Shown here: piece by piece, positions 43,194-55,284 of the stretch
Numbering within the stretch: position 1 is the stretch's first letter
Layout of the letters: each line of letters starts with the position of its first letter
NCBI GenBank assembly: GCA_037576195.1
Contig: CM075101.1
Location: forward strand, 43,338,001 to 43,402,000
Length of the DNA stretch: 64,000 bases
Direction of reading: 5' to 3'
DNA from: Phytoseiulus persimilis
Taxonomy: Eukaryota > Arthropoda > Arachnida > Mesostigmata > Phytoseiidae
Translations under genes and position numbers: made by a program
The notes under the pieces: generated by a model
The model's input: only the letters and a program-made list of their open reading frames with translations
Told to the model about the DNA's origin: nothing
The model's database searches: none

Positions 43194-43399
43194 ATTGTGT
43201 CACGAAATAACTATGGATGCGCGGGTCATGTTCGATAAAGTAATGATAAGGTCAACTTGATACCCATAAATCCCACTGCTTACATAGAACTCCATGAATG
43301 GATAGGTTCTATGGATTCTCCACCAACGGTCCGGGATAGGAGGAAGCAAAGGCTTCTTCAGGGTGTTACGAAATGCGTGCAAGGTAGGCAGACGGGGGG

Positions 43400-44480
43400 A
43401 AATTCTAGCAATTCAATGGGGTTGTGGGGATCAGGCTTGCGTGGGCAGCAACGTTGGCAGCGACGGAAAGTGCACTGCACTAGTTGATGTTTTCTGTCCC
43501 AGTCATCCATTATGGCCCTGAGCTTTGTTCTGTCCTGGGACGAGGCTCGCACAGGAACACTGTTCCTGGATGCGCGCTCTTCGGACGTGAACTCTTCTCT
43601 GGTGCATATGCTGACTGACTTTTTTTGTTTGTTCTCCGGCTGAACCTCCCAGCCAGCCCTCAGAAGTGTCCCGGGATCACATTTCGGTATTGCTTCAGTA
43701 ACACTCCCTATCGCCTCGCGCCTATCGTCTTAAGATGGTTCAGATTTAATTCTGATATAAATTAAATCCTCTTTTTACCACATAAGAAATTTTTGTTGTC
43801 GGCCGGGGTTCGAACCCGGGATTGCTAGTGCGACTTGCTGACTGACTTGCTCTCCGAGACTGACCGAGTCGACCATGGGCACAACAATGACCGCCAGTGA
43901 GATGGAGAGCTCGAGCGCTAGATAGCATTTGCCGAGGATGGCTAAGGATTTCGATATACCCAGTGAACGCATAGCAGAGAGTAACAGGCAATTTCATACT
44001 GCGTCTAGAACAGGAGTCACAAAGTCCGAGAATTGAGAACACATCTCCCATTGAGACCCACAGCTGTCCAGATTCGGACGAGTCCTCAGCTGAATGTTTA
44101 CGTCGGTGAACAACAAAGTCAGGATGTGGTTGATCCACAATGAATGGGAAGTCATGTAGTTGGTGAAACTTTCGAAAATCCGTGTCGCACAGTCCAGTTC
44201 AAGCCGAGGGAGCCACTATAGAATTGAGACGAACCATCCGCAAAGAACGGTTTCAAACGCCAGCACGCGTAACGAGTAACGACACGTCCCGATCCATCGC
44301 AAGGAAACTGTTCTCTAGAGCCACGTAGTTTCGAGATGCCTGACCGCTCGACATGATTTCGACCAACACTAAGACGACGTTGTTGATGGAAAACAATATG
44401 GCGCTGAAATTGTGCAGGTACGGCTCTTCGATAGTTCAAGTGTCGACGAGTTGAATGATTCGGCCTTGTTGTCGACGGCC
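43400..44480 (-). pseudogene. Gustatory receptor pseudogene split by a SINE
   Basis: Pieces in several minus-strand frames align with the receptor at 36681-37628: LHNFSAILFSINNVVLVLV (near 44410) with its SGVMLICVNILGIFV block; LWINHILTLLFTDVNIQL (near 44120) with WIHFILTLLFADLIVGL; and IVVPMVDSVSLGEQ (near 43870) with IAVPHVALVYLGER. Past the SINE, nucleotides near 43430-43470 match the receptor's C-terminal exon (GTTGCTGCC.ACGCAAG). Stops and frameshifts occur throughout, and the SINE at 43622-43835 interrupts it. Confidence 0.75.
43622..43835 (-). mobile_element. SINE copy 2, with tRNA-type B box
   Basis: The 214-bp insert is flanked by a perfect 13-bp duplication, TGCTGACTGACTT (43609-43621 and 43836-43848). 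Read on the minus strand it starts near a Pol III B box, GGTTCGAACCC (43807-43817), followed by the same body as the copy at 25352-25540 and a short A-rich tail (ACAAACAAAA). A convincing A box is not seen inside the insert, so the 5' end may be truncated. Confidence 0.88.
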
Positions 44481-47400
44481 GTCACCGACATCCACGCTTG
44501 AACCTATTTTTCAGCACATCGTTTTGAAGGCTCGTTTCCTGAATGGCCAACTCTTGAGATGTGACGGACTGAGCGTTGACATTCAACCTTGAAAGCTGTG
44601 GAAGCATATCGGGCCCTCGGGCAAGGAAAGCCCACGTCAGAGCCGGCCCAGCTCTGATCTCGTGCTTGAGAGCTGCAAAATCATGTTGAGATCCGCTGTG
44701 TTCTTCCCGGAACTTCCGGGTCGGGCGAGATTCGCGGGCCGCGAGCAAATCTTACCGGTTGATTTGTCTGCATCAGCTCGTGGGCGCGGACACCTTCCTC
44801 CTTCTCATAACTCATACATTTCTATCTCATCAGAAGTATAGGTTGTTCGGTGAGAACTCTCCGAATCGTACGTCAGATTTGACTTCATCAACCCTTTCCC
44901 AAGGACCGTCTCAGACTCCGGTCGTATAGAGCCGGGAATAATTGATCCCCCTTGATACAATTCTCGCATCGGCTCTATGGTAATCAAGATTTTGCTCACG
45001 TCAACCCGCATGATTGGACATGACTGCGTGAATCTCATCTCTGTATCGATTATGCAACTCCAATCTTGTCCATCTTTTGAGAAGACTGACTCCACGGCTA
45101 GGGGAGCACCACTCAGCGGCCGATCCCTTCCACGCTTGTGTCGGGAACGAAGCCTCCGATCACGAGAATTCAGAAGCTCCCTCATTCGATTATTAAGGAC
45201 AATAGAGAATTCTTAAGAGATCGATCCTGGATCGATGGCGCATTTGCATCCTAGGCTCGATCGAAGTCCAGCTCCGCGTCCGAACAAGGGCAACCCGTTC
45301 ACTAACGGGAACGCTGAATGCAAAGAAGCTGAAACAAGAGCTGAAAAGTTTCGATTGTTTCTCCTCATAGCTTTGCATTAGTGCGTATGTTACGACATCA
45401 TGACTTGTATTCGGATTTGACACCGCCAATGAGCATTCTCCGATGCCCCTAGGAGCAAACATCGAACCATTCCTGTGGCTTCTCGACGGGGAGTCTCATA
45501 GCAGTCATGTGCCATCGGATAGTGTCTTCTCTCGCTATAGGCTGGAATCGTCAAGGACGAGGTGAGAGGGGGAGACCAGAGGCAGTGTTCGTTGCCGGAA
45601 TATTTCATCCGGTTCTAACGGTTTCGTATATTCTCGAGTTTTCCACATTGATATTCCAGGATGATTAATCGAAAGAGTTTTTGAAAGTGATTATACTTCT
45701 ATCTATCACAGAATCTAATCCATAGCTAAAGATAGGCAGCTGAAAGTGAGCCGGCGCAAACCAAACGTTGATGTGATGAATGATGAGGTTGCAGAAAACT
45801 GAAGGAGAGATCACATACGCAAGTCTTGAGAATATTGACGAGGGCTGTCGATTCCGCACCGTTTGCACAGAAGAGAACAGCGAGGGCTCTACTCGTGAAT
45901 GTGGAATCGATTACGCCAGCAGCAGTCAACCAACCTGGAAGCACCTTCAAGCGCTGACACCGATCAACGAGAACCGAGAAAACACTCGGTCGAAGCCCGA
46001 AAAATATTTTATTCCAACATTCATTCGCAGAAACGATGATGGTATTGGAGCGGGTGCTTTTCTTATCGGGAACACTATGCATATACGCTACTCGACGAAC
46101 ATCCCACAGTTCCATGACCTGAGATTCGCCAACATTAGATATGGCTTTGATCGATTCCTGGGCGTATTTATCACACTCGGACATTCCATAGCCGACTGCC
46201 ACCGAAAGTTGACTTCGTTACACATCCGACTCTCCAACAAGGGCATGTTTCCAAATGGGATCCGATCAGGACTGTTGTGAGAACGCGCATCTCTACGCGA
46301 GGCTCTCTCGGGCAGTTTTATCGAAATGAGATCGGGGAACCGATATCCGTCCCCTATAATTGGATTTTCTAAGATACCAGTCCTTTTTAGTGGGTCCGAC
46401 TATGTTGTCCAAATCATGTTGGTACACCTCCTCTAAGACACCAGCTGAGGGTCCTAGATCGGCTCACGCGATGACAAATGGCCCGACTCCACGAATGACG
46501 ATCATTCCTGAGAGAAAGGGAGTACTCAAAGAGCGGAATGACCTTGTTCCGACGTCGGTCAGTAACGCAGTCTCTATGTGAACAAACTTCTTATGTCTAT
46601 GCTTCGATAGAAACTAATTCCAAACTTCCAGAGGGGCTGGAGCTTTAAGGAAGTTGCGTAGCGGCCGTGCTTCAAAACTGAAGGCTGAGAGGGAGCTGGC
46701 CACAACGGCGCACGTTTGACATGTGGGTATCCTAAGCGCGTATCCTAAGCGGTATGAAACAATCGCCCAGCTGACCGGGACCTCCGGTCAGCTGCACCTC
46801 TGTGGCACTCCACCGAGGAGAGAAAACTCTCGAAACGGATTAATTTTACTCTATTGAACGAACGGAAGCGACTTTTGGTAAGTACTGGCTGCGAGGGAAT
46901 ATATTGTGCTCGCCGAAATCGGATCCGCTTCCCCCGCGGTTCTTGTGGTTCGAATAGCTTTGTGCGCTTCGGAGACGTACAACTTCCATAGCTCACGAAC
47001 GAGAACAGGACTCTACCAATCTCTACTAATTACTCAACGAATCTCCAGTCGCACTTCGAATATCTTCACTGTTTTATCGAGCGTAGATTTGGAGCATCGT
47101 CTCGCGAGTCTGGCTCGTAAACAAGAACATTCCGATGCTGATTCTGCCGCTCCTGCGGAAGTGCCGCGACGATTCCAATTATGTTTCCAAGGGTATCCCA
47201 CAAACACTTCGAGCTGAGGGAGAACATATGTGAGTTCGTAATGAACGACTGTGCCACTACGAACGATCAGGAGCGCTTCGGCGAACTGACGTAACGACGC
47301 AGAGAGACTTCCAGATTTCATAATAATATTTCGAGCGCATGGACTCTCTGACCAACTCTTTACTTCAGTCAGTAGAACTTTCTCACATCATGCTGGATGG

Positions 47401-49039
47401 CATCCCTGTGCGTCTTCTCGCGCATCGCTTCCAAGCACTGCCCCATCACCTAAACGGTTTTTTGTCGAGGAAGTTTCTTGGATACCAAGTGTCGTCATGT
47501 CTTAGATTTCACATCTTTGCGGGCAGGCCTCCAAGAAGAGAACGCTGCGGTTTCGTTGCATGAATGAAATCAGATCCGCTCTCACGGCTGATTAAGATCC
47601 CCGACGAAATTGTCGCTTTGTCCACGGATCGAGTCTGATTGCCCGTCACTTCTGGTGCATGAATTCCATCATCATTTAAATATTCGAAGTAGCCCTGAGG
47701 TTTGTTGGGGATCGCTGTTCCGATGGAGCTCCCTACAGCGAGCTCTCTCCCAACTGATTCCTTTCATCCTTTCTCACTTCGCTGTCTCATTATCTCTTAA
47801 AGCGAACAGACAGTGACGATCTCCTAGATACCTGGAGAGCTGTGATAGAACGCCTTCCATTGAGACATTTGCTGAATAGTGTGTCTGTGTTGAATGTCGA
47901 GTGCCCTGCAACCCAATAGATACTCGAATCCTTTAAGCTCGCATCTTCAACTCAACCTGGATATTACGATCGAGTTTTGAGATCTGTGCTCTCCAATTAT
48001 CTTTAATTTTGTGCGGCACACTATAGAATGGACTCTCGAGTGATCTTCCTCGGATACCTGGTGGCTCCACGCGACTGATTGATGGTACCTCACAGAACCT
48101 GGTCTGCACTGCCATTTGGCACTAGGAAGAAAGGTTTGAAGCGGGTCAGAAGGAGTCGGAATAGCTGCAGTAGAAGTTCCCGGAGATCGAAGAGAAAAGG
48201 TGAGTGAACCAGAGAGGAGGAAAATCTCGACTGCTCAATATACGATCTCGTGACATGCGAGAAAACATTTAGGAGGCGACACTCTATGGAACTTTTCGCG
48301 AAGCGAATCGGCGTCTGTGGCGCTCTTCGTGGTTTGCATGGCCGCTCTTGCATGAGGCCAGCTGATTTTCCATCTGGTCTACCATGTACCTCCTCTGGAA
48401 ACTCACGTCCTTGGAGCATTCATTGAAGCCGGGGGCATTCCGCGGGAAGGATGAACAGAAAATGACCTCCACGTCATGCTCTGTCGCCATGATATCTAAC
48501 ATCGTACGGTGTCACAGGTCATTAAATGGTACGTCGTGACTGCAGAGACGACATATCCAGTCGTGGAAAACAGTGCAGTGATAAAGGAGGAATTTTCCCA
48601 AAGGACCTCGGAAAATCACGAGCCATGACCCACTGATGTTGGAACAAGAATAGCCCCACGTAGTTTACCGAGAAATAGCCGGAATTCCACTGTGCCAATG
48701 ATGACTTCCGCAAGCGATGTTCGTTCGTACTTGCATTCATTCTGGCGTGAACTTCACGAATGCCTATCCCCGCGGAAAAAACACCAAGAATGCTCGATTC
48801 AGAGACAGGCGGAATCTGTTGGTCATCTGCGAAAAATTCTCGAATTCGGATCATCCTCCTTTATTCCTTATTTGGATCATCACAGATTCCGGTCTGGATC
48901 AACCTAAATAATCCGCGATCCCACCAAGAACCTGTTGCCCTGTTGAGTGTATAAACGGATTTCATCCCTGAATTTCAGCAAAATTTAGTGGAGCTCTCCA
49001 ACTCACCGTCAAAGCTCAGCCAAAAGCCACAGGAAAAAC
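44481..49039. other. Unassigned 4.5-kb region upstream of the transporter
   Basis: Frames of 60-166 codons overlap on both strands (for example minus 45726-46202 and minus 44805-45185), with scattered hydrophobic stretches but no motif I can name. Older receptor pseudogenes are possible, given the neighbours, but I cannot support them. Confidence 0.3.
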
Positions 49040-51426
49040 ATGGTCAGCGCCCTCGCCGAACCATTGCATGAAATCAAAGTGGATGACAGTTCAGACTCGA
49101 GCTCCGGGTGCAGCTCGAAAGAATCTTCGACGAGCGAGTGGCTGAAGAATAACTCCTCGTCATACGAGTCATCAGAATGCTCGACAGAAGAAGGCTGGAC
49201 CTGCTGCAGGGCGTTTTCGGCGTGCATCGGAAGATGGCTCCTCGGAAAACTCTCCGAATCTATCACAGGGCCCGAAACACTGCTGCTGGCCGTGATCGTG
49301 GGCGTGAACTTCCTGTCGTTCTGCGCCGGCAGTATGCTTGCGCCGGTTTTGCCTCAACATCTGACTTCGAAGATGGCCCAGTTTGGGGAGGAAGGTGGGC
49401 GAATCTCGGACTTTCTTTCCAAACTCAAGCTGTTAGGAAACGATATTTAGAAGGCTTTGGGGAACTACCTCTTGGGAGGTGCATTATGCTCCAGTTGGAA
49501 ATCGTGAATGAATCGTCCAAAAGCCCAAAGGAAGATTTCTTTCAAAGCTTTAATCGAAACACATCGTTCCAGGTACTGCCAGTGAGGTCGATGTTTCCAT
49601 CGCGTTCGTACTTTACGCCGGCACATCCATGGTTTTCTCTTTGGTCTTCGGACCTCTCATACCACGATTCGGGATAAGCTTCTTTTATTTCTTCGGCTTG
49701 ACGTTAGTCGCTCTCACAAACGTCGCGCTCGGCGCTCTCGATCTCTTCTCAATGCCGACCTACCGGAGCTACATTTTTGCGCAATGCGTGGTAAGTTCCC
49801 GCAATCCTCTTGAAACGAAAATCCTCTATCGGCGATAACCTCCTCCTCTATCATACGCAATCAGTGACAGTTTGTTGACTCCGATGATTCGCCGGAATCC
49901 GTTGCACGCGTGCGCCGCACCAGACACGCAATGAGCGCAGTGTTTGGTCGACGAGTTTGAGAGAGGAAAGTTTCCGATCGATGGAGAACGCGCTCGGAAA
50001 CAGTGCGAACTTTTTCCTCTGTTCGCGCGGAGCTGTAACCTCAGCCCCAATTCTGTCTTTTTGACTGCTCTTTGGCCTCACAATTGATGAGCATGACTCG
50101 CGCCGATTTCTTGAGCTCGTCTCGCGTTCTGCTCTGTTGGATAAGAGACTCGAGCTCACATCGGCCTAATGTGCCTGCGCTTGTTACAGGTTCGAACCCT
50201 GGAAGGCGTAGGAGCGGCGGCCTTCAACACTTCCTCGCACAGCATCATAATGAGAGTTTTTTCTCGAAACATCGATGAAGCTTTCGCGGCTGTTGAAGCT
50301 GCCGTCGCCATCAGCTTCTCTTTGGGCCCAGTCATCGGCAGTTTCTTGGTCAAGGGCTTCGGTTGGTTCTGGGCTTTCTCGATCTTTGGCACCGTAGTTC
50401 TGGCGACAATCCCGTTGTCTATCTGGACATTCTCAAATTACGGATCGATGAGATACGTTGACATCTCCTCGACTGGCAGCCAAGGCTTCCTACCACTAAG
50501 GATCGCGTGCACTTGGAACGGCATTTTCGTCATTCTTTGCATGCTCGTGACAACGACGGCTTACAGCTTCATCGAGCCCACGCTCGAATTGTTCCTAGAG
50601 AACATCCTGAGGAACGAATATAGTATCGCCTACTATTTCGCCCAGGCAGCCTCCTTCGCCACGGCTGCTCTCATCGTCGCGCCTTTCCTGGCTGCGAGGT
50701 AAGTTGAACATGCAATACTCTCTGACAACGGCTCGAATTCTCTGCGTTTGTTGGCGCTAAAACTTCCTCGTTCGCCGAACAGGACCAAAGTGGGGACCAT
50801 GATCATGGGAACTACGATCCTGGGCGTGGCGTTCCTCGTGATTGGGCCCTGCAAGTACTTCTTGCAGGACCCCAACGATCACATGACAATGATTGGGGTA
50901 ATACTCATAGGATTCGGCTTTGCCCTCGCCTACGTTCCAACCCTCGATTATTTGGTGGATACTGCCGTCACGGACCTGGGATTTCTTAAGAGTCCCGCAA
51001 CGTACGGCCCGGTTTCGGGACTCTGGAACTTCTGCAATGGTTTCGGCGAAACGTTCGGACCCGTCATCGCCATGTTCCAAACATCCTCGGATTTCAGAGA
51101 TGCGACGATGTTGATAGCAGCCGCATTGTTCTCTGCGGTGAGTCCGCGTTCCCCGCCCAGCTTTAAGGAGATAATGATTCGAAATTTGTCTGAGGCACTG
51201 CCAACTCCTCGCGGAGGAAACCTGCTTTCGATGAGGCTGATCATTCTTTTAAATTCAGGCCATCATACTGATGCTGATCGCTTTCGTGGCCGGACGCAAA
51301 GATGTCGACACAGATGCGCGTAGAACGATTTTGGAAAAAACGAAGGTACGAAAAGCGATGAAGTCATATCATGTCACTGGCGATGTTCACCGACAGCTCT
51401 CAATCCTGGTGACCCCCGGCATCTGA
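49040..51426 (+). CDS. SLC18B1/VMAT-like major facilitator transporter, five exons
   Basis: Exons 49040-49394, 49573-49790, 50190-50698, 50783-51137 and 51259-51426 join in phase through GT-AG introns of 84-399 bp to give 534 residues. The first ~55 residues are Ser/Glu-rich and cytoplasmic-like. Membrane segments follow: LLLAVIVGVNFLSFCAGSML, then SMVFSLVFGPLIPRFGISF (the MFS loop 2-3 region, G-L-PRFG), a VRTLEGVGAAAFNTSS block, FSLGPVIGSFLVKGFGWFWA, and later ATYGPVSGLWNFCNGFGET, which is characteristic of the SLC18 branch. Family members exchange polyamines or amines for protons at vesicle or plasma membranes; the substrate here is unknown. An AATAAA lies 115 bp after the stop. No lesions were seen. 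Confidence 0.88.
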
Positions 51427-51540
51427 AATGGCTCAACTGCCCTCCGCCGGTGTCTTGGGTCCGAACGCGAGGTGAACCCAGATGTGTGAATGGACGCATG
51501 AAAGACCAATGTTCGTATACTATAGTCTATAAAATGATGT

Positions 51541-51546
51541 AATAAA
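51541..51546 (+). terminator. Polyadenylation signal of the transporter gene
   Basis: AATAAA lies 115 bp downstream of the TGA at 51424-51426, within an AT-rich stretch, on the same strand as the gene. Confidence 0.6.
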
Positions 51547-53195
51547 TTTTGTAATCTCATCGTTTCCACCTCTCGAACTGCTCCGGATTTCTCCTTCACA
51601 CATGCATGCCCGTGGGAACACCTCCAATAAAGCTCTTCCGAGGGTCCGGGAGAGCTGATGTCCAACTTGATCGGCACTCCTCCTCCTTGATGAAATGATG
51701 AGATCGTGCACTGAAAATGTTGGCAATGGAGCGCTGTTCCTGCTTCCCCGAGACAGAGGCCTTCAACTGCCTCAATCGCTTGCTCTCCGGATTGAGCCAG
51801 CTCGTCTACCATTTCTCACGCCGTGCCTCGTTGATGCTTTATTTTCCCGTTCGCTGACTTCATGAATATTCCGTTGGATATTGCTCGATGAGTCACGTTA
51901 TCCGAGCTGTAGTGGGCACCCCGCCTCAGGGCTAAGTTTGTGTTGCCTCATTGCTCATCGTATACGTCGGTACTCTGCTAAACTCAGCCAACTCTCTCGC
52001 TTCGTCAGGCTCAAGGCTGTGTCTCATGGTGACGTCTCAACTACACTCATCCATTCTTTGCCCCACGCGTTGCTCCTCGGTTTAATCGTTCTAAATAGCT
52101 CCCTGTCTTTGATCATGTCAGATATCAATCAAAGTTAGAGGAACCGGAAGACTCAGTAGCGGCTTTGCCACCTTCTCCGTATCTCGAATCTCTTGTCTCC
52201 TCGTCAGGGTCATTCATGCCAAGCTGCCGCCTCCCCTCTGCAGCCACTATGGGAAGACCGATTCTCAGATGGATCCCAGGAAACTTCCCATCTCCCTCTT
52301 CCGTCTAGATAAAATCCTCCCAAACGGGCTCATTCTGAAGATTCGCGCGATCAATGTCTTTGCCGTCTCCGAAAACCGGAACGAACCGCGCCTTGTTACT
52401 TTCCTATCTGTTTGATGCTGCCAAGGCGAAAAGCCCCGATACACAGACGCCCTCGTGTCGCTGTTGATGCAACGGAATGGAGTGAGTTCGTTTTATCGAT
52501 CGGGATAACCAGCGCATGCATTCTTTCTATATTCGAGGATTTTTCTTGCGCTCTCAATTTTTCTTTCTCCGGATACCGAAATTCGTATGACTCATTGGCG
52601 TGGAGCTGGAAGAAAGCATTTACTAGTGTACCGAGAATAGAGAGGGAGGCTTCTCCGGAGAATCGTATTCAAGGGATATCTTGTTTCGGAGATACTGCGG
52701 GCACACACTGGGGCCGAGGGTTCGCTCGATCCTGGGTTAGACGGTCGTCACAGGATCTTGGCGAAGAGTGCGGTAATCGATGATGAATATGAGAATGATC
52801 ATTGAGCCATACGGAGTGGTCGAAACTTTTGAGAGGCGCGGCCTCCTAGGTGCGGTAAGCTCAAATGGCAGGAAATATAAGTATTCGGATCGATATTGCA
52901 AATTCATTGATGATGACAGACTGATTTATGACCGGAAATCTTCAGAAATCCCAGCTTGGCGTAAGCCGATGTGACCGAGGCATTCGGAAGCGTTCCGTGT
53001 CTAACTCGCGATCAATCTCGCCAGCGCGAAGCAGACCTACGGTGTTCGAAGACGACTCCCTGAAGGCTACAAAATCGTTGATAGCTAGGAATAAAAGCGT
53101 GAAGAGGATGTGCGCCGCTGCGCGGGAGTTTACCGAATCTACCTATCAGCTCTCTAGCATCTTGGCGGCGAACCGAGAAGGAAGCTCGGATAGCA
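51547..53195. other. Unassigned 1.6-kb region
   Basis: No domain, repeat or RNA gene was recognised. Short frames on both strands look like chance. Confidence 0.35.
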
Positions 53196-54020
53196 TCGTT
53201 CATGTGGATCGGAGTCATCAGCGTAGGAACGCACTTTTCTCACAAGATGATCAGCGCGGACGGAAAGCTCATGATCTCGGATTCGGCAATCCATCGGGTC
53301 CCCAAGTCGGTTTCGTTGCAGAGTCCCTTGCTGATGTCGAAAGTGTTCTTGCCGATTCTAAAATACCGAAGTATTTTCCGACAAACAATAATCGAGCGCG
53401 CAACTTTCTCCGCCCATATAACCATGCCGGCGTCCGACGGCGCCATGACGGCGATGGGCGCAAGATTCGAAAACGTCGATGCTATCGCCAACCTTATCAA
53501 TGGGCAGGAGAAGATAAGGGCAAGCGTCTACAAAAGGGGCAAGACCTTCAGGCCCGACAGAATGATCCAGTCGACTACACTGCCAAGGAGGGCACTTCAC
53601 TCATTTATTCTCCAAAAACATTTGCGGTGAGCTCGGATGACTTCTGCGAGGTTCCCAGTCTCTGAAATCAGATGGCAGAGCTCATGGTTGAGGTGGCTCA
53701 GAAGAACAACGATCAGGAAAAAACTCGCGCTAGTTCGGCCCACGACGAAGAGCACAAACTGCAGATCGAAGTAGAGTGTCCTCAGAGGAGCTTCGGAGGG
53801 AAATGTGGTGATATCCAGGACGTAAGCGATCAGGGTGAAGGTAAGAACGAGAGCCACGCAGATGAGGATGTTCCGCGTAGCGTACTTGGCGCTCCTCGCG
53901 AGGTTTGTCAGCAGACGCGCATCAGCTAAGACCCAACGCGCAGCTACAACACTGGCCTAAATCTGGTAAAGATAGACGGTGAAGTTTATCAGCGTCGTAA
54001 AATTGACGGCACCGGAGAGC
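53196..54020 (-). pseudogene. Third gustatory receptor, a pseudogene
   Basis: The minus strand reads LVLTFTLIAYVLDITTF, then LQFVLFVVGRTSASFFLIVV (53857-53597), a loop and, after a frameshift near 53600, VVDWIILSGLKVLPLL, SNLAPIAVMAPSDAGMVIW and, near 53245, SEIMSFPSALIIL followed by TGA and further codons. The order of helices and loops matches the receptor at 36681-37628 (LHDWLLLFSTFLFVN; IAVPHVALVYLGE; SKYMNFSSELSVF). At least one frameshift and two in-frame stops inactivate it. The N-terminal part is not traceable. Confidence 0.68.
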
Positions 54021-55284
54021 GAGGTGGAAACTATGGCGAAATCGAGAGAAAGTGAGCAGAGTCACAGCAAACCCTTCTCGATGGAGTTCGAGACAGCAGA
54101 AGCCCACGGCGAAATCGACAGCATGTAAGATCCCCGAGGCCGGGAAAACGAGTTATCGGTCTTCTGGGAGAACAGGCAGCGGTTCGTTTAGTCTCCGAAC
54201 TCGAGACGCGGCTTTCTCGGGTGTGGAGATCGCCGGTCATCGAGATCGTCGGAGCACTCCCAGCATCCACCACAGGGAGGGCGCGGTTCGATTATCCGTG
54301 TGTAATTGACGCCAGACTGGGATGGTAACGAGACATCTCCCCTTCCTTCGGATGCATATCGATCGACCCGTATCAGAGGTATTAACACCTCGTCTGCCCG
54401 TCGGGAGGGTCGAATCTAGAACAGAATAAAGGGCGAGAAACAGCTATTCCATCTCGAAGCTGTTTATCGACGACACTCCGACGAGGTGTCGCTACTAGAT
54501 CACGCCAGCTTCAAATTGGTTGCCAGGATTTGAACTGAACATTCAAGTTTTCCGCCATTGTTTACGATCATAATCTATCGGTATGGAGCTCATGGCGGGA
54601 GTAGATCGATTCGAGGACGAGAACGAGCTCTCCTCGCACCTACAGTGTGGAAAGCCGATCAAGCGAAGTCTCGATCGGCGACAACGAGATGAATCGCCTT
54701 GGACTCATCGTCATAGTTGCACACGCACCCAACTAAACAAACGATGACGGATGACTAGAACGGTGGCTGGCGGCCATCGCTATAATTACAGGGAAGTCGA
54801 ATTCACCCGGAAGTCGGCCGGCTCTCGTTGACCTCTGACGAAGGTATTGAGTCGGAAGACGGTGATCCTGACTACTGTATATTCAGTCGTGAACACGGCG
54901 TTAATGAGCGGTTCGCGACCTCCATTGTCCGCCCTCATCCTGAACGGCGCCGTGGACCACCAAGCTATCTCACCGGTTGTTGCCATAACGTTCTGTAGGC
55001 CGAACGGGTTGAGGGCAAGACACTCTCGATTCCGAAGATACTTATCGTTCGAGTGGAGAAGTGTTGGGCCTGCATGAATCCGCACTTGATACGGGTCCAA
55101 TCCACGAGAAGGGTATTGAACGTCAAAAAAATGAATATAATTCGATTCCGCCAAAGTCCGCCGAATCGTTCTCCCGAAATTTCCCGACCTCAGTTCCGGG
55201 CCCCGAGAACATAGAATTACCAGGAAGGAGACGCATTTCAGCCAACTCAGCTGAACCAGAATCGTTCCTGTTTGGCTGTTCCTT
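54021..55284. other. Unassigned stretch
   Basis: Small overlapping frames only; nothing recognised. Any N-terminal part of the preceding receptor pseudogene would lie at the left end of this interval but could not be aligned. Confidence 0.3.

Noticed and set aside
43801..43848. A tRNA gene suggested by GGTTCGAACCC
   Set aside because: Only the B box is convincing. The stretch lies inside a SINE bounded by 13-bp duplications, and no cloverleaf could be drawn.
45665..46202. A further gustatory receptor pseudogene
   Set aside because: Hydrophobic stretches exist, but no ordered alignment with the receptor at 36.7-37.6 kb could be made.
50188..50200. Second B-box-like GGTTCGAACCC
   Set aside because: It coincides with the splice acceptor and first codons of exon 3 of the transporter; chance match.
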